From assembly GCA_964423925.1 (NCBI GenBank), contig CAYRGQ010000003.1, positions 62,001 to 126,000 on the forward strand: a DNA stretch of 64,000 nucleotides, in the 5' to 3' direction. Both the position numbers and the translations under genes were made by a program. This document shows positions 52,404 through 60,967 of this stretch, one piece after another (the stretch's first letter is position 1; every line of letters begins with the position of its first letter). The notes under the pieces were generated by a model. That model saw only the letters and a program-made list of their open reading frames with translations. It had not been told where the DNA came from and made no database searches. This DNA comes from CAYRGQ01 sp964423925 (GTDB taxonomy: Bacteria > Bacteroidota > Bacteroidia > Sphingobacteriales > Sphingobacteriaceae).

Positions 52404-52526
52404 GCTAACCGCTTTTCGTTCAGGACTAAACCTTATCCTGGACGCATTTTTGGGACTTTTTTTGTTTTCCCGAAGCAACCTTTTCGGGGCTTTCTGCATC
52501 TTCATAGAAAACACAATTCGCAAACA

Positions 52527-53069
52527 TTGGAGCAGACAGTTACGCTAGAGCAGGTATTCGAAAGAAGTAGGCTGGGAGATCGGCGCGCACAAGAGCAACT
52601 GTACCGTTACTTTGCCAGCAAGATGCTGGGCGTATGCATGCGTTATGCCCAAAGCACGTTTGAAGCTGAGGACATGCTTCAAACCGGTTTTGTGAAGGTA
52701 TTCGCAGCCCTCCCCGGTTTTCGCGGTGATGGTTCCATCGAAGGATGGATTAGAAGGATTATCGTGAACACCGCTATTTCGACGTATCGCCAAAACACGC
52801 GAATGGAAACGGAAGGCTGGCAGGAAGGACATGACGCCGTGCACGCCTACGAACTGCAGCACCTGGAGCACGAAGACTTACTGCGTTTGGTGCGAGCTTT
52901 GCCCGATGGATATCGTATCGTGTTTAACCTGTACGCGATCGAAGGGTATTCGCACAAGGAAATCTCAGCGATGCTTGGCATCAGCGAAGGCGCGTCCAAA
53001 TCACAATTGTCGCGCGCTAGAAAATGGTTGCAAAACAGGATACTACAGGTAGAAGGAGGAAAAGTATGA
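52527..53069 (+). CDS. ECF-type RNA polymerase sigma factor
   Basis: This 180-residue sigma-70 family member has region 2 (about 25-95; FEAEDMLQTGFVKVF) and region 4 (about 120-175; GYSHKEISAMLGISEGASKSQLSRARKWL). The start is a TTG at 52527, because the first in-frame ATG lies inside region 2. Its stop overlaps the next ATG (ATGA). The following gene is a small one-pass membrane protein, as expected for an anti-sigma factor. The outer-membrane protein gene after that may be its main target or sensor. Confidence 0.92.
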   Translation: MEQTVTLEQVFERSRLGDRRAQEQLYRYFASKMLGVCMRYAQSTFEAEDMLQTGFVKVFAALPGFRGDGSIEGWIRRIIVNTAISTYRQNTRMETEGWQEGHDAVHAYELQHLEHEDLLRLVRALPDGYRIVFNLYAIEGYSHKEISAMLGISEGASKSQLSRARKWLQNRILQVEGGKV

Positions 53070-53884
53070 CGATGTACGATCAAGAATTTGACCGCGAGAT
53101 GCGGGAGAAATTTGAAAGCTACCAACCCGAGCCATCGGCAGGGCTATGGGATAAAATCGCGACGCGTCTGGATGCCGCGAGCGATGGCGACGGTGCTTTG
53201 GTATCGCTGCCCAGCAAGCCAAAACGGCAAAGCGCTTGGTGGTGGAGCGCCGCCGCGGGGATATTGTTGCTAGGCGCGTTTGCGTGGTGGCAGTACCAAC
53301 CCGTAGAGGTTATGTACTTGCGCGGCAATCCGAGAGTCACCGCATCAAGTGACGCCAGCGAAACCCTGGAAAACCCACCGCTACAAACGCGGGAGGCTAA
53401 TTCACGAGCCGAAGTTTCCGACCGTCCGGTATCAACGGTAACGAGGGTGGCGGAGCGTTCGCATTCCAAGCTTATTGCGCATACGCCCAGCCCGCCAGCA
53501 GATGTGTTCGTATCAAATGAGTCGGTCGTGAATGAAACCACCACGAATCCCTCCGGGATACAGGAAGTCGCCGTGATACCGCCGGCGGGGGCGGAACTCG
53601 GGGCGGAATTGCTGATAGACACTACCCACCACGCAACACCCTTGTCGCAGGGAGTTTATGCGAGTGCCGTGGACGCCGTTGTCATTCCGGTGGAGCTGGG
53701 CTTGGAAAGTACCGAACAGCGGCCCGTGGAAAGAGGCTTTGGCGTGAGTAGCCTGCTCAACATGGTGGTCGGATCCGTGGATCCTCGCGAGGAAAAACTG
53801 ATTACCTTTTCGGATGATGATGAAGGGCTGATTAAAATGGCGGTCAACTTAGGGAGAAACAGGGTTCGTCGTAGTAGCGAATAA
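53066..53884 (+). CDS. Probable anti-sigma factor, one-pass membrane protein
   Basis: This 272-residue protein starts at an ATG overlapping the sigma stop and has a strong ribosome site AAGGAGGA just before it, unusual among these genes. The N-terminus (1-50) is a cytosolic helical segment (MREKFESYQPEPSAGLWDKI) like those of Bacteroidota anti-sigma proteins. A transmembrane helix follows at about 58-76 (WWWSAAAGILLLGAFAWW), then a long low-complexity periplasmic part with no enzymatic motif. No zinc-binding HxxxCxxC is present. The role is inferred from position. Confidence 0.72.
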   Translation: MTMYDQEFDREMREKFESYQPEPSAGLWDKIATRLDAASDGDGALVSLPSKPKRQSAWWWSAAAGILLLGAFAWWQYQPVEVMYLRGNPRVTASSDASETLENPPLQTREANSRAEVSDRPVSTVTRVAERSHSKLIAHTPSPPADVFVSNESVVNETTTNPSGIQEVAVIPPAGAELGAELLIDTTHHATPLSQGVYASAVDAVVIPVELGLESTEQRPVERGFGVSSLLNMVVGSVDPREEKLITFSDDDEGLIKMAVNLGRNRVRRSSE

Positions 53885-53932
53885 CGCGAAAGCTCCACAG
53901 ATTTTGTAAACAATAGCTTAACTAACATACAC

Positions 53933-54835
53933 ATGGAAATGATTAAAAAAATAGGGCTAACGGGGTTCTTGCTGACGGGCGCCTTTGCACTTTTCGGGGG
54001 TCAAACCACCGCAATGGCTGGAGCCGAGAGGGTAACGGAGATAGACCCCGATACCGTAATCGTGGAAGACGTTAAAACAGGGGAGCGGCGCAAGGTGCGC
54101 ATCATTATGCCCAACTCAGATGACAACATCATCCGGATCGAACGTACTGATCGAGAATACACGCTGACAGACGGAGAGCGTGTGGCGGCCTTAGCTAAAA
54201 AGCGGTCATCGGCTCGGCCCATTTTTGGGCTGACGTTTAACCGCATCGACTTGGGGTGGGTGAAGCTGGTGGACAATGGTAGCTTTAATCTCTCCGCACC
54301 CAACGAGGATTTGGCTTATCGCTCAGGCAAAACCTACAACTTCGGCTTTGATGTCATGCAGGCAGGCTACCGGTTTAGCGACCATTTCCGGATATTCCTT
54401 TCGGGCGGGTTTGACTGGACCTACATTCGGTTGAAAGAGGATATTATAATCCGCGAGAACACGACCCCGCTCGCATGGGGCGAGTCAGCTACCGACTACA
54501 AAAAGAACCGTTTAACATCGACGTATCTGCGTTTGCCACTGACCTTTGAATTTCGCAGTGGTTACCATGGTGGGTTTGGTCGCGTAAGGTTTGCTTTCGG
54601 GCCGGAGGCGGGAATCCTGCTGAAAGGTACGCAAAGGCTCAAAAGCGAAGAGTTTGGCCGCCAGAAATTCCGGGATGACTATAATTTCTCCTCCTTCCGC
54701 TATGGAACCTTTGCGCGTGTCGGTGCGGGTCCCTTGGGTGTCTATGCTAAATATTACTTCAACGATGTCTTTGAGAATAGCCCTGATCAGGAGGGCCTAC
54801 AGTCTTTCGTGTTCGGCGTGATGTTAGGATTTTAA
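53933..54835 (+). CDS. Outer membrane beta-barrel protein
   Basis: This 300-residue exported protein has a signal peptide ending near TTAMA (about 29). The first part (30-95) is charged and polar; the rest alternates hydrophobic and polar residues as in an outer-membrane barrel, with strands such as FNFGFDVMQAGYRFS, YLRLPLTFEFRSGY and FRYGTFARVGAGPLGVYAKYYF. It ends in the aromatic FGVMLGF typical of a barrel. It resembles PorT/OmpX-like small barrels, without a specific match. A terminator follows at 54868-54895. Confidence 0.75.
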   Translation: MEMIKKIGLTGFLLTGAFALFGGQTTAMAGAERVTEIDPDTVIVEDVKTGERRKVRIIMPNSDDNIIRIERTDREYTLTDGERVAALAKKRSSARPIFGLTFNRIDLGWVKLVDNGSFNLSAPNEDLAYRSGKTYNFGFDVMQAGYRFSDHFRIFLSGGFDWTYIRLKEDIIIRENTTPLAWGESATDYKKNRLTSTYLRLPLTFEFRSGYHGGFGRVRFAFGPEAGILLKGTQRLKSEEFGRQKFRDDYNFSSFRYGTFARVGAGPLGVYAKYYFNDVFENSPDQEGLQSFVFGVMLGF

Positions 54836-54867
54836 CGGGCGTTCCTGCAAATTATTTGTAATTTCGA

Positions 54868-54895
54868 GCCTCCGGCACTAGCCGGGGGCTTTTTT
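54868..54895 (+). terminator. Rho-independent terminator of the sigma/outer membrane protein operon
   Basis: Stem GCCTCCGGC/GCCGGGGGC (one G-T pair, loop ACTA) is followed by six T. It ends one base before the ATG of the next gene, so that gene may begin further downstream or be expressed by read-through. Confidence 0.8.
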
Positions 54896-54896
54896 A

Positions 54897-55952
54897 ATGG
54901 CGTCAAACGAAAACAAAACAACCTGCGGCGCAGGCTTTCCAGGGGAAGACGTGAAAGCGGGCGTACCGCTTTTATTCACAGACAACCTTTCTTTTTCCTT
55001 CGGAGGCACACAGCCGGTCTTTGCGCTACGGGATGTGAGTTTCGGGGTCGAGCAGGGCCATGTCGCTGCCATTATCGGCGAAAGTGGCAGTGGCAAGAGC
55101 ACGCTCCTAAAGCTGATCTACGGACTATTGGAACCAACCGAAGGCGAAACGCGCCATGCCGGAGTCCGGGTGCCTGGTCCCGGCGAACGCCTTATTCCCG
55201 GTCACCCCGCCATGAGGCTGGTTTCCCAAAATTTCGACGACTTGAACACCTACGCCAAGGCGTGGGACAACGTGGCCTCCCGCCTGTCTAACGTCGATAT
55301 CGAAGCGAAGGCCCAAAAAACCCAAGCCATGCTGGAGGCTTTACGAATCAGCCATCGTGCTCAGCATCGTGTATTCGACTTGAGCGGCGGCGAAAAGCAG
55401 CGTGTGGCCATAGCCAGAGCGCTCGTGGACGGTACAACCGTCTTGCTATTGGACGAGCCGTTCAATCAAGTGGATGCGTCCTTTCGTGAGCAATTACAAC
55501 AGGATATCCGACGTATTGTAGATTCCTCGGGCCTGACGGTGGTGATGGTATCGCATGATCCCGACGAGGTCATGGCTATGGCCGACCAACTTCTGGTTTT
55601 GCAGGAAGGGAAATTGGTAGCCAATGGCGCCCCTGCCGATCTGTATAATCACCCCCCGAATGCCTATACGGCCCGACTGCTGGCCCGTAGCAATATCGTG
55701 TCCGTGGCTGAAGCCCGCGCACTCGGCTTGCAGGCAGATCGCCCGCTCGCCGTCCATCCCGAATGGATCGTCGTTTCGGCCGAGTCGGGGATACCTGCCG
55801 AGGTGGAAACAGTGTTATTTCGTGGGTTTTATGAGGAAGTGATCGTCCGTGCCAAGGGGGTACGGCTCAAAGCGGTGGCCCTGGAGCGGGGGCGCTACCG
55901 GAAAGGCCAACACGTAGGGTTGGAGTTTTCCCGAACCCACCCCGTTTCCTGA
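54897..55952 (+). CDS. ABC transporter ATP-binding protein (CysA/PotA-like), orphan
   Basis: This 351-residue ATPase has Walker A GESGSGKST, signature LSGGEKQRVAIA, Walker B VLLLDEPFNQVD and a C-terminal TOBE-like domain (about 265-350). That architecture fits importers for sulfate, polyamines or iron. No permease or binding protein is nearby. The first ATG lies one base beyond a terminator T tract, with no room for a ribosome site. A GTG at 54951, preceded by AGGGGAAG, would give a 333-residue protein that keeps the whole ATPase domain. Start uncertain. Confidence 0.85.
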   Translation: MASNENKTTCGAGFPGEDVKAGVPLLFTDNLSFSFGGTQPVFALRDVSFGVEQGHVAAIIGESGSGKSTLLKLIYGLLEPTEGETRHAGVRVPGPGERLIPGHPAMRLVSQNFDDLNTYAKAWDNVASRLSNVDIEAKAQKTQAMLEALRISHRAQHRVFDLSGGEKQRVAIARALVDGTTVLLLDEPFNQVDASFREQLQQDIRRIVDSSGLTVVMVSHDPDEVMAMADQLLVLQEGKLVANGAPADLYNHPPNAYTARLLARSNIVSVAEARALGLQADRPLAVHPEWIVVSAESGIPAEVETVLFRGFYEEVIVRAKGVRLKAVALERGRYRKGQHVGLEFSRTHPVS

Positions 55953-55970
55953 TTTTCCGAAGGTAGACAG

Positions 55971-56501
55971 CTACTCCGCGGCCAGCTCACGTTCGATTAA
56001 GGCGACCATGTTGTCAAACTCAGCCACAGAATACCCGATGGACTGGTAAATAATTTTGCCCTCTCGGTCGACAATCACGTTGCGTGGAATGGATTGCAAG
56101 GCGAATTTAGCGAACACCGTTCGGTCTAAGTCGGGTACGATGGGAAACGTGTAGCCGGTCTTCTCAATAAAGGGATCGAGCTTGTCCCAACCCTCTTCGC
56201 GCGCCAAAACGAGTATCTCGAATTCGGGATTGTCACCGTGGGCTTCCCAAAGCTCAGCCTGCACCCGTGGCAATTCTTGCCGGCAGGGCGGACACCAAGT
56301 AGCAAAAAAATTGAGGAGAACGACTTTGCCACGATAGTCCTCGATTGACTGCACGGGACCGTCCTTGGTTTGGAATTGAAAAGCGGGAACTTGCTGGCCT
56401 ATTTCCGTCAGCCATGTTGGATTTTCGGTCAATTCCGTCCGAGGGGTAAACGACAGCATCAGTGCAGCCGTTAATAAAATGGGGATGATGGAGAAGCGCA
56501 T
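55971..56501 (-). CDS. TlpA/ResA-like thiol-disulfide oxidoreductase, exported
   Basis: This 176-residue protein has a signal peptide (about 1-24) and a thioredoxin-like redoxin domain with active-site WCPPC in FFATWCPPCRQELP. Such proteins reduce disulfides in the periplasm, for instance of cytochrome c precursors. It is convergent with the ABC ATPase gene, 18 bases away. Partner unknown. Confidence 0.92.
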   Translation of the reverse strand: MRFSIIPILLTAALMLSFTPRTELTENPTWLTEIGQQVPAFQFQTKDGPVQSIEDYRGKVVLLNFFATWCPPCRQELPRVQAELWEAHGDNPEFEILVLAREEGWDKLDPFIEKTGYTFPIVPDLDRTVFAKFALQSIPRNVIVDREGKIIYQSIGYSVAEFDNMVALIERELAAE

Positions 56502-56702
56502 AGAAAAGTGGTTTTAATCACGTTGTTGCGAGTTTGTGCCAGCGTATGCATGACGCACTTGCTCGAAAATCAAAATTACGAAAAAAAGGTCACTGACCAA
56601 CACGTCCGCCCGTAAAAGGAAGGAAAGAGCTGGCTGGTGGACGGCCAAATTGCGAATTGGATATATTTCGCATCCCAACCCTTAAAATTGCAACCAAATT
56701 AA

Positions 56703-56710
56703 TACTTTTG
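56703..56710 (+). promoter_or_regulatory. -7 promoter element of the phosphoglucomutase gene
   Basis: TACTTTTG matches TAnnTTTG. It lies 31 bases before the ATG at 56742. Confidence 0.55.
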
Positions 56711-56741
56711 GGTAGAATCCATTTTATAAACTCGAGATAAC

Positions 56742-58481
56742 ATGGCAATAACGGATTTAGACCCCACTATACGGCAACGGGCCTCGGCTTGGCTGCAGGC
56801 TCCCTACGACCAGGAAACCCGCGACGAGGTACAGGCGATGTTCGACGGAGGACAGGTAACCGAACTGACGGATGCCTTTTACAAGGACTTGGAATTCGGA
56901 ACGGGTGGGCTGCGCGGTATTATGGGCGCGGGCACTAACCGCATGAACAAATACACCATCGGCCGCGCTACGCAGGGGCTTAGCAACTACTTGAAAAAGA
57001 CTTATCCGAATGAGCCGATCAAGGTGGCGATATCGTATGACAGCCGGAATAACTCGCCTACGTTCGCCCGCGTGGTGGCATCGGTGTTTTCGGGCAATGG
57101 GTTCACGGTGTACCTCTTTGACGAGCTCCGCCCTACGCCCCAACTCTCCTTCGCGGTTAGGCACTTGGGGTGCCACAGCGGCGTGATGTTGACGGCATCG
57201 CACAACCCGAAGGAGTACAGCGGCTACAAGGCGTACTGGAACGATGGCGGCCAGCTGGTATCGCCGCACGACAAGAACGTAATCAACGAAGTCAATGCGA
57301 TCGAGTCGCTTGATCAGGTCAAGTTCGAACCTATTGCAGATAACATCAAGGCGGTGGGCGCCGAGCTGGACGAGGCGTACCTGGCGGCCATTGCTGCGCT
57401 TTCCATCCGCCCCGAAGCCGTAAAGACGCAGCACGACTTGAATATTGTTTATTCGTCGATTCACGGTACGGGTATTACCGTGGTGCCTCCCGCACTGAAA
57501 CGCTGGGGTTTCACACAGGTGAACGTCGTCGACTCGCAGGCTCTGCCTGACGGAAACTTCCCTACGGTCGTGTATCCTAACCCCGAAGAGCAGGAGGCCA
57601 TGACCATCGCTATGGACGAGGGCCGGCAGCGACAGGCGGATATCGTCATGGCTACCGATCCGGATGCAGATCGGGTTGGCCTAGCCATCAAAAACAGCGA
57701 CGGCGACTACCAATTGCTCAATGGCAACCAAATTGGCAGCTTGCTGGTACACTACGTATTATCCTCGTATGCGGAGCTCGGCAAGTTTCGTGAGCATGAC
57801 TACGCAGTCAAAACCATCGTCACGACCCAGCTGATAGCTGACATTGCGGCCCGTTATGGTATTCCGTGCCACGACGTACTAACCGGCTTCAAATATATTG
57901 GGGAACTGATGACCAATAATCAGGGCAAGGGCCGGTATATTGTGGGCGGAGAGGAAAGCTACGGGTACTTGGTGGGTGAGTTGGTGCGCGATAAGGATGC
58001 GGTCGTATCCTGCACATTCATTGCCGAGGCTGCAGCCTATTACAAAGGGCAGGGAAAGACGCTATTCGACGTGTTGCTCGAACTGTATTTGCAATATGGC
58101 TATTACAAGGAAAAGCTGATATCACTGACCAAGAAAGGCAAGGCCGGCGCGGAGGAAATCAAAGCAATGATGGCAGGTCTGCGCGCCAATCCGCCTAAAA
58201 CACTAGGCGGAATTGCAGTGGCTTGCATCAAGGATTACCAGGAGAGCGTTTCCTTCGATCCGAACACGGGCGAACGCGAGGCGATTATGCTGCCGAAATC
58301 CGACGTGCTTCAATTCATCACGGTGGAGGGCGACATCATCTCGGCCCGCCCCTCAGGTACCGAGCCCAAGATCAAGTTTTACTGTAGCGTGAAGCAGCCT
58401 CTGGATAGCGTAGACGATTTTGCTCGGGTAGATGCAGCGTTAGACGCCAAAGTCGAGCGGATTATGGCAGATATTGTCTGA
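56742..58481 (+). CDS. Phosphoglucomutase/phosphomannomutase family enzyme
   Basis: This 579-residue phosphohexose mutase interconverts sugar 1- and 6-phosphates. The phosphoserine loop is TASHNPKEYSGYK, the metal-binding loop DPDADRVG, the sugar-binding loop GGEESYGYLVG, and the phosphate-binding loop RPSGTEPKIKFY. Length and spacing match the PGM2-like group, so glucose 1,6-bisphosphate synthase or phosphopentomutase activity is also possible. The NUDIX gene follows 7 bases after the stop. Confidence 0.94.
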   Translation: MAITDLDPTIRQRASAWLQAPYDQETRDEVQAMFDGGQVTELTDAFYKDLEFGTGGLRGIMGAGTNRMNKYTIGRATQGLSNYLKKTYPNEPIKVAISYDSRNNSPTFARVVASVFSGNGFTVYLFDELRPTPQLSFAVRHLGCHSGVMLTASHNPKEYSGYKAYWNDGGQLVSPHDKNVINEVNAIESLDQVKFEPIADNIKAVGAELDEAYLAAIAALSIRPEAVKTQHDLNIVYSSIHGTGITVVPPALKRWGFTQVNVVDSQALPDGNFPTVVYPNPEEQEAMTIAMDEGRQRQADIVMATDPDADRVGLAIKNSDGDYQLLNGNQIGSLLVHYVLSSYAELGKFREHDYAVKTIVTTQLIADIAARYGIPCHDVLTGFKYIGELMTNNQGKGRYIVGGEESYGYLVGELVRDKDAVVSCTFIAEAAAYYKGQGKTLFDVLLELYLQYGYYKEKLISLTKKGKAGAEEIKAMMAGLRANPPKTLGGIAVACIKDYQESVSFDPNTGEREAIMLPKSDVLQFITVEGDIISARPSGTEPKIKFYCSVKQPLDSVDDFARVDAALDAKVERIMADIV

Positions 58482-58488
58482 AGCTAGG

Positions 58489-59034
58489 ATGTCGCACTGG
58501 AAAATCCTTTCATCGGAATACCTTGTGCGCGCGCCGTGGGCGGTGCTGCGAAAGGATACGTGCGAGATGCCGAATGGGCATATAGTACCCGAATACTACG
58601 TGCTGGAGTACCCCAACTGGGTAAACATGGTGGCAGTCACCGACGAGGGCGACTTTATCCTCGTTAGGCAGTATCGGCATGGCGTCAAAGATTTTGTGCT
58701 GGAAATCCCCGGGGGCGTTATTGATCCCGGTGAGGATTCCATCTCGGCGGCGCGTCGGGAAATGCTCGAAGAAACGGGTTATTCCTTTGACTCGGTGACT
58801 GAGCTCGTCAACCTATACCCCAACCCGGCTACCAGCGATAACCAAACGACAACCTTCCTCATGACAGGGGGGCGAAAAGTGCAGGAACAGGACCTAGACG
58901 AGCAAGAGGAAATAGAAGTGATTCTAGCTAGCGCCGAGGAGGTAAAACAGTGGGTGTTGGCCAACAAGTTTGGACAAGCGTTGCATACTGCCTCCTTGTT
59001 TTACGGGCTGCATCGACTCGGACATTTCCGCTAA
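58489..59034 (+). CDS. NUDIX hydrolase (ADP-ribose pyrophosphatase-like)
   Basis: From the ATG at 58489 the protein has 181 residues. A TTG at 58474 would overlap the mutase gene. The Nudix box is complete: GGVIDPGEDSISAARREMLEETGY, in the residue pattern G-x5-E-x7-R-E-x2-E-E-x-G. The N-terminal strand (WKILSSEYLVRAPWAVLRKD) is typical of the ADP-sugar pyrophosphatase group. It is co-transcribed with the mutase. The natural nucleotide is unknown. Confidence 0.9.
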   Translation: MSHWKILSSEYLVRAPWAVLRKDTCEMPNGHIVPEYYVLEYPNWVNMVAVTDEGDFILVRQYRHGVKDFVLEIPGGVIDPGEDSISAARREMLEETGYSFDSVTELVNLYPNPATSDNQTTTFLMTGGRKVQEQDLDEQEEIEVILASAEEVKQWVLANKFGQALHTASLFYGLHRLGHFR

Positions 59035-59085
59035 CGGACACCGTTTGCCCTTCGTGCCGTATGCTTTCACGTGGCGCTTATTTCT

Positions 59086-59093
59086 TACCTTTG
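59086..59093 (+). promoter_or_regulatory. -7 promoter element, leaderless configuration
   Basis: TACCTTTG matches TAnnTTTG and ends four bases before the ATG at 59098. It supports that ATG over a longer reading from 59071, which would start upstream of the transcript. Confidence 0.6.
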
Positions 59094-59097
59094 TGGT

Positions 59098-60411
59098 ATG
59101 GCGCGCGAAATATTTGAAACAAAACGAAAAGCACTGACCCTAAACCTCAACGAACAGATCTACGGGACGTTTGCTGAAATCGGTGCGGGACAGGAAGTCG
59201 CACGCAACTTCTTCAATGCCGGCGCTGCTTCGGGAACTATAGCCAAAACCATGTCGGCCTACGACATGGCGTTCAGCGATGCGATTTACGGGCCGGAAAC
59301 CTCTGGCCGCTATGTCAGCGAGTCGCGTCTCCGCGGCATGCTCCAGCACGAATATGCGCTGCTCACAGAGCGTTTAAAAGGAGAAAAATACAGCAGCCGG
59401 CAGTTTTTTGCCTTTGCCAATACCGTTACGGCTCTAAACTTCAGTAAGACCAATGACCCCCACGGGTGGGTCGGCATTCGCTTCCAACATGAGGCCGGTG
59501 CGGCCCCGAGCGATATCATCTTTCACGTTAGGCTATTGGATAGCGATACCTTGTTGCAGCAAAAAGTGCTAGGCGTCTTAGGCGTCAACTTGGTATTTGC
59601 CACCAGCTATTACCTCGACGATGTGCAAACCATGATCGAGTCGCTCGTCGATAACTTGTCGCCCGGATCGGTCGAAATCGATTTAATTAAGCTACACGGC
59701 CCTGCTTTCCCGGGGGTCAATGAGCGATTGATTAATTTATACCTCATCGCCAAAGGCTATTCCAAGGCGGCCATTTTCAGCCCGAGTGGTGAGGCGTACC
59801 AAGCCAAAGATTTTCTTTACAGGAAGAACATCATGATCTTGCGCACGAAATACCGCCAAAAATCCAACCCCAACTTCGACCTGTTTAACTTGGCTGTGGA
59901 CCAGTTTAAGCAGATTCCGGGCGTGACCGACGACAATATGGTGGTAATGATTGAAGTGTTGATGAGCAATGTGCTCTCGGATGAGCAGTCATTCTCGGTC
60001 GAGGATTTGGATTATTTCGCTAAGCGCGCCGAATACCTGTGCAGCACCGGAAACACGGTAATCGTTTCCAACTTCCGCCGAAACAATTACCTCGCGGAAT
60101 ACATCACGCAGTTTAAGCCCCAGAACGTCGGCATATCCACCAACATTTCAAACCTGCGTCACATTTTTAATTCGGACAACTATAATAAAGAGCACTATAC
60201 CAACGAGTTGCTGGCGTACATTAGTGGTATGTTTAGCAAAAATGTGCGGCTGTATGCTTATCCCTATTTGGACAAAAAGTCCAATCAGATCGTAACGACC
60301 AAGAACATGCCCGTATCGGCGGAAGCAAAGCCTTTATTTGACTTTTTAATGAGTAATCGATATATTATCGATATCGAAAACTACGACGAGAAACACGTAA
60401 AAACTGTATAA
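59098..60411 (+). CDS. Conserved Bacteroidota protein of unknown function
   Basis: This 437-residue protein, starting at the ATG at 59098, has no signal peptide or membrane helix and should be cytosolic. Its N-terminus (MAREIFETKRKALTLNLNEQIYGTFAEIGAGQEV) and the block NFFNAGAASGTIAKTMSAYDM resemble proteins conserved in Bacteroidota and, as I recall, some cyanobacteria. Some carry misleading names such as nicotinate-nucleotide adenylyltransferase, but no nucleotidyl-transferase HxGH motif is visible. The C-terminal half has YLDKKSNQIVTTKNMPVS. It is next to idi, 10 bases apart. Function unknown. Confidence 0.8.
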   Translation: MAREIFETKRKALTLNLNEQIYGTFAEIGAGQEVARNFFNAGAASGTIAKTMSAYDMAFSDAIYGPETSGRYVSESRLRGMLQHEYALLTERLKGEKYSSRQFFAFANTVTALNFSKTNDPHGWVGIRFQHEAGAAPSDIIFHVRLLDSDTLLQQKVLGVLGVNLVFATSYYLDDVQTMIESLVDNLSPGSVEIDLIKLHGPAFPGVNERLINLYLIAKGYSKAAIFSPSGEAYQAKDFLYRKNIMILRTKYRQKSNPNFDLFNLAVDQFKQIPGVTDDNMVVMIEVLMSNVLSDEQSFSVEDLDYFAKRAEYLCSTGNTVIVSNFRRNNYLAEYITQFKPQNVGISTNISNLRHIFNSDNYNKEHYTNELLAYISGMFSKNVRLYAYPYLDKKSNQIVTTKNMPVSAEAKPLFDFLMSNRYIIDIENYDEKHVKTV

Positions 60412-60421
60412 ACGCCTAACT

Positions 60422-60949
60422 ATGAACGAAGAACAAGTTGTTCTTGTCGACGGTGACGACAACGAACTGGGGACCATGGGCAAGTTGGAAGCCCATCAGC
60501 GAGGCGTTTTGCATCGCGCCATCAGCGTGTTTATTTTTGACGACAAGGATAGGCTGCTACTCCAGCAGCGGGCCGAAACCAAATACCATACGCCTGGCTT
60601 ATGGACAAATACGTGTTGCAGCCACCCCGCCCCAGGGGAAAACCCGCTAAAAGCCGCACATCGCCGGTTGGCGCAGGAAATGGGGATGGCAGCACCCTTG
60701 GAATTCGCCTTTCGGTTCCAATACGAGGCGCCTTTTGATAATGGGTTGATCGAGCATGAAGTAGACCACGTTTTTATCGGCCGCAGCAGCGAACAGCCGC
60801 GTATGAACCCCGAAGAAGTGCAAAATTACCGCTGGTTGTCGTACCATGAGGTGGCGGCGGAGGTTGATAAAAACCCCGAACAGTTTACGGCTTGGTTTAA
60901 GCTGATTTACGACCGGGTATTCGGGATGCTGCCCGAGCGCCAGGGATAA
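60422..60949 (+). CDS. idi: Isopentenyl-diphosphate delta-isomerase, type 1
   Basis: Idi interconverts isopentenyl and dimethylallyl diphosphate for terpenoid, quinone and carotenoid synthesis. The 175-residue NUDIX-fold protein has the catalytic Cys in WTNTCCSHPAPGE, the HRAISVFIFD strand, the AHRRLAQEMGM Nudix helix, and the catalytic Glu region in IEHEVDHVFIG. It lies 10 bases after the unknown gene and is probably co-transcribed with it. Confidence 0.96.
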   Translation: MNEEQVVLVDGDDNELGTMGKLEAHQRGVLHRAISVFIFDDKDRLLLQQRAETKYHTPGLWTNTCCSHPAPGENPLKAAHRRLAQEMGMAAPLEFAFRFQYEAPFDNGLIEHEVDHVFIGRSSEQPRMNPEEVQNYRWLSYHEVAAEVDKNPEQFTAWFKLIYDRVFGMLPERQG

Positions 60950-60967
60950 GCTGTCGCCAGCGTGGGC

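Noticed and set aside
52469..52488. Hairpin CCCGAA/TTCGGG between tsaE and the sigma gene.
   Set aside because: Only six base pairs with a poor U tract (GCTTTCTGC); too weak to call a terminator.
56757..57464. A 235-codon open frame antisense to the phosphoglucomutase gene.
   Set aside because: It is covered by a complete conserved enzyme and its translation is rich in Arg, typical of a shadow frame.
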